Notes: a model not told the origin generated them from the sequence alone. Numbered from the stretch's first letter, positions 34,616 through 43,630 are shown. The stretch is DNA of 64,000 bases from Palsa-504 sp963753225 (GCA_963753225.1 CAVWBQ010000003.1:97141-161140); one strand, 5' to 3'. Program-made: numbers and translations.

Positions 34616-35236
34616 CTACCCGATGGTTTGCGTGGTGTCCTCGGTCTTCCTCCTGGGCAGCAGCCTGGTGTGGGCCGGCCGCGTCTCCTCGCCCCGGACC
34701 GTCGGCACCGGCACGGTGTCAGCGGGCACGGTGTCAGCGGGCACGGTGGTCTCCGGGATCTCCTCGATCTCCGGGATACCGGACGCCACCGCCGAGATCC
34801 GGCCGAGGGCCGTGGCCGCGACGAACACGATCACGACGCCGAGCGCGGTGAAGAAGCCGAGCTGCTCCATGATCCGCATGTATACGGTGCTGCTGGCCGG
34901 CGTCCCGCCCATGGGGACGTGGTGGTTCCACAGCGGGCTCAGTACCGTGCCGAGGGTGAACCAGGCGCCGGCCGCCGCGGCCAGCAGCGCGCCGAACAGC
35001 GCGATGTGCCTGCCCCTCGCGACCGTCAGCAGGAAGCCGCCGAGGAATACCGCGGCGCCGGGCATGAGCTCCAGCCACAGCCGGCCGGTGTTGTAGGTCC
35101 AGGCCTTGTCCGGCGTGTAGGCGTAGTGGAAATAGGGTCCGACGAAGGGGATGAGTGCGCCCCACAGCCCGAGCAGCATCAGCAGGAATCCGCTGAAGGC
35201 TCCTCTACTGCGCCGCATCTGCAGCATCCCAGCCAT
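34616..35236 (-). CDS. Membrane protein of unknown function
   Basis: 206 residues from ATG 35236 (AGGAAG about 10 bases upstream). Four predicted helices: GFLLMLLGLWGALIPFVGPYF, MPGAAVFLGGFLLTVARG, ALFGALLAAAAGAWFTLGTV and FFTALGVVIVFVAATALGRI. A Pro/Glu/Thr-rich cytoplasmic tail carries a triplicated PADTVP. No family is recognised. Confidence 0.72.
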   Translation of the reverse strand: MAGMLQMRRSRGAFSGFLLMLLGLWGALIPFVGPYFHYAYTPDKAWTYNTGRLWLELMPGAAVFLGGFLLTVARGRHIALFGALLAAAAGAWFTLGTVLSPLWNHHVPMGGTPASSTVYMRIMEQLGFFTALGVVIVFVAATALGRISAVASGIPEIEEIPETTVPADTVPADTVPVPTVRGEETRPAHTRLLPRRKTEDTTQTIG

Positions 35237-35347
35237 TCCTATCACTTCCTGAGTGAGTAGCGATGTTCTGTTTGCGCGCTTATACTGCTTGCCCCCTACC
35301 CGGGGATGGGCGCTGTATTCCGCTACCGCCGGAGTATCGTTCGCGAC

Positions 35348-36655
35348 GTGGATAGCAGGCGCAACGTGCCGCGCACGGACCTGCTGCTGGCCGATCCGCG
35401 CCTCGCGGACGCCGAACGCAGGCTGGGCCGCAACCTGGTCAAGGCGGCGGTGGGCCGTGCCCAGCAGCGGGCCAGGGACGGGCAGATCGCCCCGGAGGAG
35501 GTCGCCGACGCGGCCGTCGCCGAGCTGCCCGCGCGGGCCACCGCTCTGACCCCGGTGATCAACGCGACCGGCGTGCTGGTGCACACCAACCTGGGCCGGG
35601 CACCGCTGTCCGCCGCCGCGGTGGACGCCATCGTGGCGGCGGCGGGCACCTGCGACGTGGAGTTTGACCTGGCCTCCGCGGTCCGCACCCGCCGCGGCGC
35701 GGGTGCGCTCGACGCCCTGGCCCAGGCCGTTCCGGCGGCCGAGGCGGTCGCGATAGTCAACAACAACGCGGCCGCCCTGGTCCTGGCGGCCACCGCGCTG
35801 AGGCGCCCGGACGCCGAGGAGATCGTGATCAGCCGGGGTGAGCTGATCGAGATCGGCGACCGCTTCCGGCTGCCCGACCTGCTCGTCTCCACCGGCGCCC
35901 GGCTTCGTGAGGTGGGCACCACGAACCGGACGACGCTGGCGGACTACGCCGCGGCGGCCGGGCCGCGGACCGCGTTCATCCTCAAGGTGCACCCGTCCAA
36001 CTTCCGCGTCGAGGGCTTCACCGCTGCCGTGGCCGTCGCGGAGCTGGCCGGGCTGGGTCCCCCCGTGGTGTTCGACATCGGGTCCGGGCTGCTCGTCCCG
36101 CACCCGCTGCTGCCCGGCGAGCCGGACGCCGCCACCGCGCTGCGGGATGGTGCCGCCCTGGTCACGGCGAGCGGAGACAAGCTCCTCGGCGGCCCGCAGG
36201 CCGGGCTGCTGCTCGGCCGGTCCGGACTGGTGCGCACGCTGACCAGGCACCCGCTGGCCCGGGCGCTGCGGGTGGACAAGCTGACCCTCGCGGCGCTCGA
36301 GGCCACCCTCGCCGGACCGGTACCGCCGGTGGCCACCGCGCTGGCCGCCGACCCGGCTTCCCTCTTCTCCAGGGCCGAACGGGCCGTGGCGCGTCTGGCT
36401 GCCGCCGGCCTGGACGCCCGGGTGGCGGCGGCCAAGGCCGCGGTGGGCGGCGGCGGGGCACCCGGCGTGGAACTGGACAGCGCCGCGGTGAGCCTGCCGG
36501 AATCGCTCGCGGAGCCGCTGCGCCGCGGCGAGCCCGCCGTGGTGGGCCGCCTGGAAGGAGGGCGCCTCCTGCTCGACCTGCGCTCGGTCTCCGCGGATCA
36601 CGACGCCGCCCTCGTGGACGCCATCCTGGCGTCCGCGCACAGGAGCTCCTCATGA
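35348..36655 (+). CDS. selA: L-seryl-tRNA(Sec) selenium transferase
   Basis: 435 residues from GTG 35348; the ORF is open upstream to 35306. PLP-dependent enzyme that converts Ser-tRNA(Sec) to Sec-tRNA(Sec) using selenophosphate. The PLP Lys is in TASGDKLLGGPQAG, preceded by VVFDIGSGLL. INATGVLVHTNLGRAPLS, CDVEFDLASAVRTRRG, and VTTNRTTLADY-like motifs (EVGTTNRTTLADY) match SelA. Its TGA stop is the first three bases of a perfect hairpin that runs to 36701, ahead of selB. Confidence 0.93.
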   Translation: MDSRRNVPRTDLLLADPRLADAERRLGRNLVKAAVGRAQQRARDGQIAPEEVADAAVAELPARATALTPVINATGVLVHTNLGRAPLSAAAVDAIVAAAGTCDVEFDLASAVRTRRGAGALDALAQAVPAAEAVAIVNNNAAALVLAATALRRPDAEEIVISRGELIEIGDRFRLPDLLVSTGARLREVGTTNRTTLADYAAAAGPRTAFILKVHPSNFRVEGFTAAVAVAELAGLGPPVVFDIGSGLLVPHPLLPGEPDAATALRDGAALVTASGDKLLGGPQAGLLLGRSGLVRTLTRHPLARALRVDKLTLAALEATLAGPVPPVATALAADPASLFSRAERAVARLAAAGLDARVAAAKAAVGGGGAPGVELDSAAVSLPESLAEPLRRGEPAVVGRLEGGRLLLDLRSVSADHDAALVDAILASAHRSSS

Positions 36656-36701
36656 TCGCGGGCAGTTTGCGGCAAATAGCACCCGAAACTGCCCGCGATC
36701 A
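36653..36701 (+). promoter_or_regulatory. Long perfect hairpin covering the selA stop codon, ahead of selB
   Basis: TGATCGCGGGCAGTTT (36653-36668) is perfectly complementary to 36686-36701, a 16-base-pair stem. The 17-base loop can pair further (CGG 36670-36672 with CCG 36683-36685). The 5' arm starts with the UGA stop of selA, and selB starts 18 bases after the 3' arm. Its shape recalls a bacterial SECIS-type hairpin, which normally starts just after a UGA, and E. coli controls selAB through a SECIS-like leader. Read-through would add only 7 residues before TAG. A palindromic repeat element or terminator is an equally possible reading. Confidence 0.5.
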
Positions 36702-36719
36702 CGGTCGGGGTGGACCAGC

Positions 36720-38627
36720 GTGCAGGTGATCGCCACGGCGGGGCATGTGGATCACGGGAAGTCGGCGCTGGTGCGTGCGCTGACCGGGATGGAGCCCGAC
36801 CGGTGGGCCGAGGAGCGGCGCCGCGGGCTGACCATCGACCTGGGCTTCGCCTGGACGAAGCTGCCCGGCGGGGAGTTCGTGGCGTTCGTCGACGTGCCCG
36901 GGCACGAGCGCTTCGTGCCGAACATGCTGGCCGGCGTCGGCCCGGTCGCCGCGGTGCTGTTCGTGGTGGCGGCCGACGGCGGCTGGATGCCGCAGTCCGC
37001 CGAGCACCTGGCCGCCATCGACGCGGTCGGCATCAGCCACGGCCTGCTCGCGGTCACCCGGAGCGACCTGGCCGATCCCGGGCCGGCCACGCGCGAGGCG
37101 CTCGACCGCATCTCCCGCACCAGCCTCGGCGCGGTGCCGGCCGTGGCGGTCAGCGCGGTCACCGGGGCCGGCCTGCCGGACCTGCGGGACGCGCTGGAAC
37201 GGCTGGTGGCGGCGCTGCCCGTTCCCGACCCGGCGGCCCCGGTCCGGCTCTGGGTCGACCGGTCGTTCAGCATCAGGGGCAGCGGCACCGTCGTCACCGG
37301 CACGCTGCCCGCCGGGACCGTCACCGCCGGCGGGGAACTGCTGCTCACCCCGTCGCTGCGGCCCGTCAGGATCAGGGCCCTGGAGTCGATGAACGAGCCC
37401 GTCGCGTCGGCCACCGGAGTCGCGCGCGTAGCGGTCAACCTGCGCGGCGTCCCGGCCGGCTTCCCGGCTCGGGGCATGGCGCTGGTCGAGGCGGGCCGCT
37501 GGACCCTGACCAAGCTGCTGGACGTGCGGTTGCTGCCCCGCGATCCGGACATACCCCTGCCTGCCGGGACAACCCCGTCTTCGGAGATGACGCTGCCGCT
37601 CGAGATGACCCTGCACATCGGATCGGCCCGCACGCAGGCCCGGATCCGCCCCCTCGGCCCTCCCGTGCTGTCGCCCGTCGCCCGGCTGACGCTGCGCGAT
37701 CCGCTCCCGCTGCACGTCGGCGACCGGGTGCTGCTGCGCGACCCGGGAAGCGCGGCCGTGACGATCCTGGGGGCGACCGTGCTCGACGTCGCCCCGCCCG
37801 CGCTCGCCCGGCGCGGCGCGGCCGCCGCGGCCGGGCGCGAGCTCGCCGCCTGGCCGGATCCGCCGTCGGCCGCCGACCTGCTACGCCGGCACGGCTTCCT
37901 GCGGGCCGGGGCGCTGGCCGCGATGGGTGTTCCCTGCGGCATCGCGCCGATGGCCGGAGACTGGCTCGCCGATCCGGACCGGTGGGCCAGCCTGCGCAGG
38001 CGGCTGGCCGAGGTGGTCGCCGCGCACGCCAGGCGCGACCCGCTGGCCATCGGCATGCCGCCCGAGGCGGCCCGGGCCGCGCTCGGCCTGCCCGACCGTG
38101 CGCTGGTCGAGGCGCTGGCGCAGGGGCAGGTCCGGCTCGAGGACGGTTACCTGCGGCCTCCAGGGCCGCCCGCGGCCCGGGACTCAGCCCCGTCGCTGCC
38201 GCCGCGGCTCGCCGCCGCGGTGAAGGCTGTCCTGGCCGACCTGGCGGACACTCCGTTCCTGGCACCCGACGCCGGGCGGCTGCGGGACCTGGGGCTCGAC
38301 CCGCGGGCGATCGCCGCCGCCGCGCGGGCCGGCCTGCTGCTGCGGGTGACCGAGCAGATCGTCCTAGCCCCGGACGCGAAGGCCCAGGCGGCGCGGATCC
38401 TGGCCCGGCTGCCGCAGCCGTTCACCACCGCCGAGGCGCGGCAGGCGCTCGGCACCACCCGGCGGGTCGCGATCCCGCTGCTGGAATACCTGGACCGGGC
38501 CGGGATCACCCAGCGCCTGCCCGATGACCGGCGCCGCCTGCGGTTAGCGCATGCTTACCCCTTGGTCCACCCGCGCGCAGTGCGGGTCAGTTCGCGGAAG
38601 CCCACGGCGGGCAGGAAGGCCCGGTAG
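36720..38627 (+). CDS. selB: Selenocysteine-specific translation elongation factor
   Basis: 635 residues from GTG 36720. The GTPase domain shows P-loop GHVDHGKSALVRALTG, VDVPGHERFV and VTRSDLAD; domain II and III follow, with SIRGSGTVVTGTLPAG and the LRPVRIRALES region. C-terminal winged-helix repeats (about 460-620), which bind SECIS RNA, end at IPLLEYLDRAGITQRLPDDRRRLR. It delivers Sec-tRNA(Sec) to the ribosome at UGA. The gene follows selA by 64 bases and overlaps the convergent GNAT gene by 73 bases. Confidence 0.93.
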   Translation: MQVIATAGHVDHGKSALVRALTGMEPDRWAEERRRGLTIDLGFAWTKLPGGEFVAFVDVPGHERFVPNMLAGVGPVAAVLFVVAADGGWMPQSAEHLAAIDAVGISHGLLAVTRSDLADPGPATREALDRISRTSLGAVPAVAVSAVTGAGLPDLRDALERLVAALPVPDPAAPVRLWVDRSFSIRGSGTVVTGTLPAGTVTAGGELLLTPSLRPVRIRALESMNEPVASATGVARVAVNLRGVPAGFPARGMALVEAGRWTLTKLLDVRLLPRDPDIPLPAGTTPSSEMTLPLEMTLHIGSARTQARIRPLGPPVLSPVARLTLRDPLPLHVGDRVLLRDPGSAAVTILGATVLDVAPPALARRGAAAAAGRELAAWPDPPSAADLLRRHGFLRAGALAAMGVPCGIAPMAGDWLADPDRWASLRRRLAEVVAAHARRDPLAIGMPPEAARAALGLPDRALVEALAQGQVRLEDGYLRPPGPPAARDSAPSLPPRLAAAVKAVLADLADTPFLAPDAGRLRDLGLDPRAIAAAARAGLLLRVTEQIVLAPDAKAQAARILARLPQPFTTAEARQALGTTRRVAIPLLEYLDRAGITQRLPDDRRRLRLAHAYPLVHPRAVRVSSRKPTAGRKAR

Positions 38628-39502
38628 TCGTCGTAACGCTGCCCGGCCGGATCGGCGCCCTCCAGCCAGGCGTAATCCAGCAGCCGGCTGACCTGGGCCA
38701 GCCTGAGCCAGTCGGCGGCCTGCCCGAGCAGCCAGGATCCCACGCCGCGGCGGCGGTACCCGGGTACGACATGCAGGTTGCCCACATCGGCCCAGCCGCC
38801 GTTCCGGGCCAGCCGCTCTCCCTGGTCCAGGATCTCCGTCTCGATGTAGCCGATCGCCTCCCCGCGGAGGACGGCGGACAGGCGGCAGCCGTTGATCCCC
38901 ACCGAGCGTCGCACGGCCAGCCCGTCCAGCGGCGGTCCGTCCGGGCCGGGCAGGTCCTGGACCTGCGCCAGGTAGACGACCTCGGTGTGCCCGGTGTGGG
39001 TGAACCCGGCCCGCTGGTACAGCGCGGCGACGTGCGGCCACTGCCGCGGCACCCCGTACACGCCGGGCACCGGCAGTTCCCCGCCCGCGTGCTGGCGGGT
39101 GACGCCCCAGCTGCCGAGCACGCCGGCGCACGCGGCCATTAGCGCCTCCGCCGCCGCGGTGGCGTCCGGCCAGCACGGGTTGCCGTCCGGGGCCAGGGGC
39201 CAGTAGAGCAGCCAGAGGATCTCGCCGACGTCACGGGCGGCCGGGCCAGCCCGGTCGTCGGGGAAGTACCTGAGCAGGTGCGCGGCGGCGGCGACCCGGC
39301 CGCGCTGCTCGGCCACCAGGGTGGCGCGCTCGCTCACCCAGGGGTCCTCGATGAACTCCCCTGGCCGGCGTTCCAGCGAGCCGAGCACGGTGTTCACCGA
39401 CACGCTCATGCCGGGCACCACCGCCTCGGCGTGCGCGTTGACGAGCCGGGTGAGCTGGTCGCGGTCGTCGCGGCGGAACGGCCGCACCCGGACATCTGAC
39501 AT
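38555..39502 (-). CDS. GNAT-type acetyltransferase with two GNAT-like halves
   Basis: 315 residues. The N-terminal half (VRPFRRDDRDQLTRLVNAHAEA, TLVAEQRGRVAAAAHLLRY) and C-terminal half (VGNLHVVPGYRRRGVGSWLLGQAADWLR) both look GNAT-like. Only the second carries the clear acetyl-CoA loop RRRGVG. Substrate unknown. The 3' end overlaps selB on the other strand. Confidence 0.8.
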   Translation of the reverse strand: MSDVRVRPFRRDDRDQLTRLVNAHAEAVVPGMSVSVNTVLGSLERRPGEFIEDPWVSERATLVAEQRGRVAAAAHLLRYFPDDRAGPAARDVGEILWLLYWPLAPDGNPCWPDATAAAEALMAACAGVLGSWGVTRQHAGGELPVPGVYGVPRQWPHVAALYQRAGFTHTGHTEVVYLAQVQDLPGPDGPPLDGLAVRRSVGINGCRLSAVLRGEAIGYIETEILDQGERLARNGGWADVGNLHVVPGYRRRGVGSWLLGQAADWLRLAQVSRLLDYAWLEGADPAGQRYDDYRAFLPAVGFRELTRTARGWTKG

Positions 39503-39578
39503 GACGGGCCTCCTGGCATGCTGAACGCGGGATGATGGAGGCCGCTACCCGTGCGGTACAAGCGGAATGTTACCAACC

Positions 39579-39775
39579 ATGACGCTGGAGATCTTGCAGG
39601 TGCCGGGGTGTCTCGGCGCCGACCTGCTGGCCCACCCTGCTCGCCGACGGCGCCGACCCGTTCGCCCGCGCGGACCAGCTCCCGTCGGTCTCCTGCCGCC
39701 TCTACCTCGACGAGCACGGCCGCCGGGGTCCCGCCCCTTCGGCAGCGCAACTCCGCGCCGCCCTCGGTCTGTAGG
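39579..39775 (+). pseudogene. Thioredoxin-like protein remnant with internal deletion
   Basis: ATG 39579 opens MTLEILQVPGCLGADLLA, the start of a short thioredoxin-fold protein. A different frame then supplies the end: PTLLADGADPFARADQLP, SVSCRLYLDEHG, SAAQLRAALGL and TAG. The Gly-Ser-Pro-Thr-Leu block of this family normally lies about 40-50 residues after the start, so a segment was deleted and the frame changed. No intact product. Confidence 0.62.
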
Positions 39776-39834
39776 GTCAACGCGCTCCGGCGGCGCGGAG
39801 CAGGGCAACGGTCCTCTGACCGCCCCGCCGCCAG

Positions 39835-40125
39835 TCAGAGGCTGCGGAACTCGGGAGAGTGGCGGAGGGTATCGGCCACGCGGCGGGCGGTGCCGAAGGT
39901 GTTGAGGACGCGGAGGAACAGGAAGCCGCCTCCGTGGACGCCGAACACGGACGCGCCGGGCTGATCCCTGATCGAGATGCTGGCGTACATGAGCGCGCTC
40001 TTGCGCACCATGACCCGGCGGTCGCCGTTGCTCTCCACCTCGTAACCGGGGCCGAGCCTGCGGCTAAGCACGGTGACGACCTCGCCGGGGGTCACGTTCT
40101 TGCGCGGCACACTTACCTTCGGCAT
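39835..40125 (-). CDS. Small hypothetical protein
   Basis: 96 residues from ATG 40125. The sequence MPKVSVPRKNVTPGEVVTVL, then RLGPGYEVESNGDRRVMVRK has the look of a small alpha/beta protein with conserved basic residues, ending in ARRVADTLRHSPEFRSL. I recognise no family. It follows the GH13 gene on the same strand after about 45 bases. Confidence 0.6.
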   Translation of the reverse strand: MPKVSVPRKNVTPGEVVTVLSRRLGPGYEVESNGDRRVMVRKSALMYASISIRDQPGASVFGVHGGGFLFLRVLNTFGTARRVADTLRHSPEFRSL

Positions 40126-40171
40126 GGCCTTCAGCTTAGTGCGATTTGCTGGATAGAAGCTGAATGCGCCC

Positions 40172-41834
40172 TCAGGCGGAGAGCCAGGCGGCGGTGTCGG
40201 GCGGCAGGCTGCCGCCGGCCATCGCCCCGCTGGCCAGCAGCACCTCGCGGTGGCCGGGCAGCGGCACCGGCGCCGGGCCGAGGTTGGCGGCGAGGATGAA
40301 CCCGGGCTCCCGGGCGAAGCAGAGCAGGCCGCCGTCGTCCGGGCCGAGCCAGCGCAGTGCTTCCCGGCCCGGGGAGCCCGGGCCAAGGGCGGGGTGCTCG
40401 CGGCGCAGCCGGAGCGCCGTGCGGTGAAGGTTCAGGGTGGAGTGCTCGTCGGCGAGCTGGGACTCGACACTGTGCCGGCCCCACTCCGCGGGCTGGGGCA
40501 GCCACGGTTCGGCCGGGCTTGCGCCCCGGTCCGTTCGGCTGAATCCAAAGCCGGTACCAGTACCGGACCAGGGGAGAGGAACCCGGCAGCCGTCGCGGCC
40601 GGGATACTCGCCCTTAGTGTGGAAGAACCGAGGATCCTGGCGCGCGCCGTCCGGGATGCCGGTCACCTCGGGCAGGCCAAGTTCATCGCCCTGGTAGATG
40701 TAGGCCGAGCCGGGCAGGGCGAGCAGCACCAGGGCGGCCGCCCGGGCGCGCCTGGCGCCCGCCTCGGCGTTGTGGTCGCCGAGGGCGCTGAGCCGGGAGA
40801 CGGTCTGCGGCGTGAACCCCTCGTCCAGCCGGTAGCGGCTCGCCGGGCGGGCCACGTCATGGTTGCCGATCACCCACGGGGCCCGGGATCCGCCCGTCAC
40901 CGCGATCGCCGAGTCGATCGCGGTGCGGAATTCGGCCGCCCGCCAGCCGGCCAGGATCAGCTGGAAGTTGAAGACCTGCGGCAGGCCGCCCGGCTCGAGG
41001 TAGGGCTTGAGGGTCTCGGGCACGTCGTACCAGACCTCGCCGATGGCGGTCCGTGACCCGGGGAAGCCGTCGTCCGGGTAGGAGTCCAGGATGGCCCGCC
41101 AGGACCGGTAGAGCGGCTGCAGCTCGGGCCGGTGCCGGTACGCCGACGGCGCGTTCAGCGGGCGCGGGCCGGCCAGGTCGGGTAGTGCGGGATCCTTGAA
41201 GATCCCGTGGGCCACGTCCACCCGCAGCCCGGCCACGCCGCGGTCCAGCCAGAACCTGATCACGTCCTCGAACAGCGCGGGAACGTCCGGGTTGCGCCAG
41301 TCCCAGTCGGGCTGGCTGGTATCGAACAGGTGCAGGTACCACTGGCCGGTCCCTTCAACCCGGGTCCACGCGGAGCCGCCGAACTGCGAGGGCCAGTTGT
41401 TCGGCGGCTGCCCGCCGCCGGGACCGCGCCCGTCGCGGAAGAAGAACCTGGCCCGCTCCGGGCTGCCGGGCGCGGCGGCCAGCGCGGCCAGGAACAGCGG
41501 GTGGGCGCTGGAGCAGTGGTTCGGCACCAGGTCGACGATGACCCGGATCTGGTGCGCCGCGGCGCCGGAGACCAGGGCGTCGAAGTCGGCCATGGTCCCG
41601 AGCAGCGGGTCCACCGCGCAGTAGTCGCTGACGTCGTAACCGCCGTCGGCCAGCGGCGACGCGTAGAAAGGGGTCAGCCAGAACGGCGTCCACGCCCAGG
41701 TCGGCCAGGTACCCCAGCCGGGATCGCAGCCCCGGCAGGTCGCCCACGCCGTCGCCGTCCGCGTCGGCGAAGCTGCGCGGGTACACCTCGTAGACGACCG
41801 CGTCTTCCCACCACACGTGCCCGCCGTCGCTCAC
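40172..41834 (-). pseudogene. GH13 alpha-glucosidase (alpha-amylase family), frameshifted
   Basis: The gene starts at GTG 41834 (GGGAG upstream) with HVWWEDAVVYEVYPRSFADADGDG, GVDAV, and changes frame near 41680 to continue as LTPFYASPLADGGYDVSDYCAV. One extra G in the GACGCCGTTCTGG stretch explains the shift. The rest is complete: DLVPNHCSSAHPLF, nucleophile GLRVDVAHG, acid/base IGEVWYDV and WVIGNHDVARPASRY, all GH13 catalytic blocks. It would cleave alpha-glucosidic bonds in maltose-type or isomaltose-type oligosaccharides. Either a recent null allele or a sequence error. Confidence 0.78.
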
Positions 41835-41939
41835 GGGTCTCCCTCGTCCCTGATGTACCTGCCCAGGCTCAAGCCTACGGGGCCGGTTTAATCGCATGGC
41901 GCCCAGGCGGCGCTGGCATATCCTGATCTGGTCACGGGT

Positions 41940-42159
41940 GATGACGGAAGACCGAGTAACCTCAGAAACCCCGCCGCTCAGAGAGCCGCCGGCAGCTGCG
42001 AAGGCGGACGGCGGGCCCGCGGTGAAGACACCTTCCCAGCCCGGGCCGCCGGCCGCGTAACGGCCGCCGAGACCGGCTCACGCCGGCGAAGGTGCGGTGG
42101 CACCGCGACCTAGCCCCCGCCCGCACCTCCAGGGCTCCGCCGAACTGGAGGTGAAGGTC
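41940..42159 (+). ncRNA. T-box riboswitch (Asp, GAC specifier), translational type
   Basis: Elements seen: AGAGAG (41980-41985) of stem I, a specifier region GGTGAA-GAC-ACC with GAC at 42027-42029, and the T-box TGGCACCGCG at 42098-42107. The antisequestrator pairs GGTGCGG (42091-42097) with CCGCACC (42121-42127) around the TGGCACC bulge and GCG with CGC (42105-42107 and 42118-42120). The alternative sequestrator pairs CACCTCCAG (42124-42132) with CTGGAGGTG (42145-42153), hiding the ribosome binding site GGAGGTG. The variable base is C, matching a G discriminator such as tRNA-Asp. Uncharged tRNA-Asp should free the site. Confidence 0.83.
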
Positions 42160-43470
42160 ATGACAGCCGCGCTGGCAGGCTTGTCCCGTACGCTGGCCAC
42201 CGAGTTGCCGTCGGCTGCTCCCGGCCGCCCGGTCCTGATCCAGGGCTGGGTGCACCGGCGCCGGGTGCTCGGCGCGGTGACGTTCCTCATCCTGCGGGAC
42301 CGTTCGGGCCTGGCCCAGGTGGTCGTCCGTGACCCGGAGGCGAAGGAGGCCGTGCGGCGCTGCGGGGAAGAGAGCGTCGTCGCGGTCACCGGCCTGGCCA
42401 CGCCCAACCCGGCCGCGCCGGGTGGCGTCGAGGTGACCGAACCCGGGATCACCCTGCTCGGCGAGCCCGCGCAGCCCCCGCCGGTCGACCTGTGGCGGCC
42501 CGCGATCGACGCCGGGCTGCCCGCGATCCTGGACCACGCCGCTGTGTCCTGGCGGCATCCGGCCCGCCGGGCGCGCTGGGAACTGGCCGCCGCGTCGCTG
42601 CGCGGCTTCAGGACCGCGCTGGACGGGCTCGGCTTTACCGAGATCCAGACGCCGAAGCTCGTGTCGTCGGCCACGGAGTCCGGAGCCACCGTGTTCGGCG
42701 TGGACTACTTCGGGCGGCCCGCATACCTGGCCCAGTCTCCGCAGTTCTACAAGCAGACGATGGTCGGCGTCTTCGAGCGGGTCTATGAGACCGGCCCGGT
42801 GTTCCGCGCCGAACCGCACGACACCGCCCGCCACCTGGCCGAGTACACCTCGCTCGACGCCGAGCTCGGCTTCATCGGCGACCACCGTGACGTGCTGGAG
42901 GTACTCAGGCACGCGCTGGCCGGGATGACGGCCGTGCTGCGGGACCAGGCGGCGCCGGCCGCCGGGCTGCTCGGGATCGACATCCCCGAGGTCCCGGCGC
43001 AGATCCCCGTGATCCACTTCCGCGAGGCGCTCTCGATCGCGGGTGCGCCGCCGGACGAACCCGACCTCGCGCCCGCCCACGAGCGGGCCATCGGCGGGTG
43101 GGCGGCGCAGGCCCACGGCAGCGAGTTCATCGCCGTCGAGGGCTATCCGATGAGCAAGCGGCCCTTCTACACCCACCCGCAGCCCGGCGACGCACGCTGG
43201 TCGAACAGCTTCGACCTGCTCTTCCGCGGCCAGGAGCTGGTGACCGGCGGTCAGCGCCTGCACCGGCACCAGGACTACCTGGCGGCCATCCGCGCCCGGG
43301 GCGAGGACCCGGCCGCCTACGCGGACTACCTGGAAGCCTTCGCGCACGGCATGCCGCCGCACGGCGGGTTCGCGATCGGCCTCGAGCGCTGGACGGGCCG
43401 GCTGACCCGGGCCGAGAACATCCGGGAGGTCACGCTGTTTCCCCGGGACCGGCACCGCCTCACGCCGTAG
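42160..43470 (+). CDS. aspS2: Archaeal-type aspartate(-asparagine) tRNA ligase
   Basis: 436 residues from ATG 42160, with GGAGGTG upstream (a GTG at 42151 lies inside that site). OB-fold anticodon domain: VLIQGWVHRRRVLGAVTFLILRDRSGLAQVVV. The class II core has LAQSPQFYKQTMV, motif 2 ETGPVFRAEPHDTARHLAEYTSLD, and motif 3 GFAIGLERWTGRLTRAENIREVTLFPRDRHRLTP. It lacks the large GAD insertion of bacterial AspRS, so it belongs to the archaeal/eukaryotic group, whose members may also charge tRNA-Asn. It is controlled by the T-box upstream, and its stop is 30 bases from tRNA-Sec. The symbol is a family label. Confidence 0.85.
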   Translation: MTAALAGLSRTLATELPSAAPGRPVLIQGWVHRRRVLGAVTFLILRDRSGLAQVVVRDPEAKEAVRRCGEESVVAVTGLATPNPAAPGGVEVTEPGITLLGEPAQPPPVDLWRPAIDAGLPAILDHAAVSWRHPARRARWELAAASLRGFRTALDGLGFTEIQTPKLVSSATESGATVFGVDYFGRPAYLAQSPQFYKQTMVGVFERVYETGPVFRAEPHDTARHLAEYTSLDAELGFIGDHRDVLEVLRHALAGMTAVLRDQAAPAAGLLGIDIPEVPAQIPVIHFREALSIAGAPPDEPDLAPAHERAIGGWAAQAHGSEFIAVEGYPMSKRPFYTHPQPGDARWSNSFDLLFRGQELVTGGQRLHRHQDYLAAIRARGEDPAAYADYLEAFAHGMPPHGGFAIGLERWTGRLTRAENIREVTLFPRDRHRLTP

Positions 43471-43500
43471 GCCAGGACCGGCCGCAGTAGAGTTCGACGC

Positions 43501-43593
43501 GGAGGCGTCTGGGTACCTGGTGGGCCCCCCGGTCTTCAAAACCGGTGAGCGCTGCGCTGCGGCGCTGGCGGGTTCGATTCCCGTCCGCCTCCG
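43501..43593 (+). tRNA. selC: tRNA-Sec (anticodon TCA)
   Basis: Acceptor GGAGGCG pairs with CGCCTCC (43586-43592). The anticodon arm is CCGGT-CTTCAAA-ACCGG with TCA in the loop. A long extra arm pairs AGCGC with GCGCT. The T arm is GCGGG-TTCGATT-CCCGT, and the discriminator is G with no encoded CCA. The extended D arm (CTGGG and its partner) fits tRNA-Sec. It reads UGA for selenocysteine together with SelB. Confidence 0.88.
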
Positions 43594-43630
43594 CAATTCT
43601 CCCTGCCCCGCGCCGCTCTGCCGGCTGGCT

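Noticed and set aside
36653..36680. selA as a selenoprotein reading through its UGA
   Set aside because: Read-through adds only seven residues before TAG, and SelA ends normally at this point.
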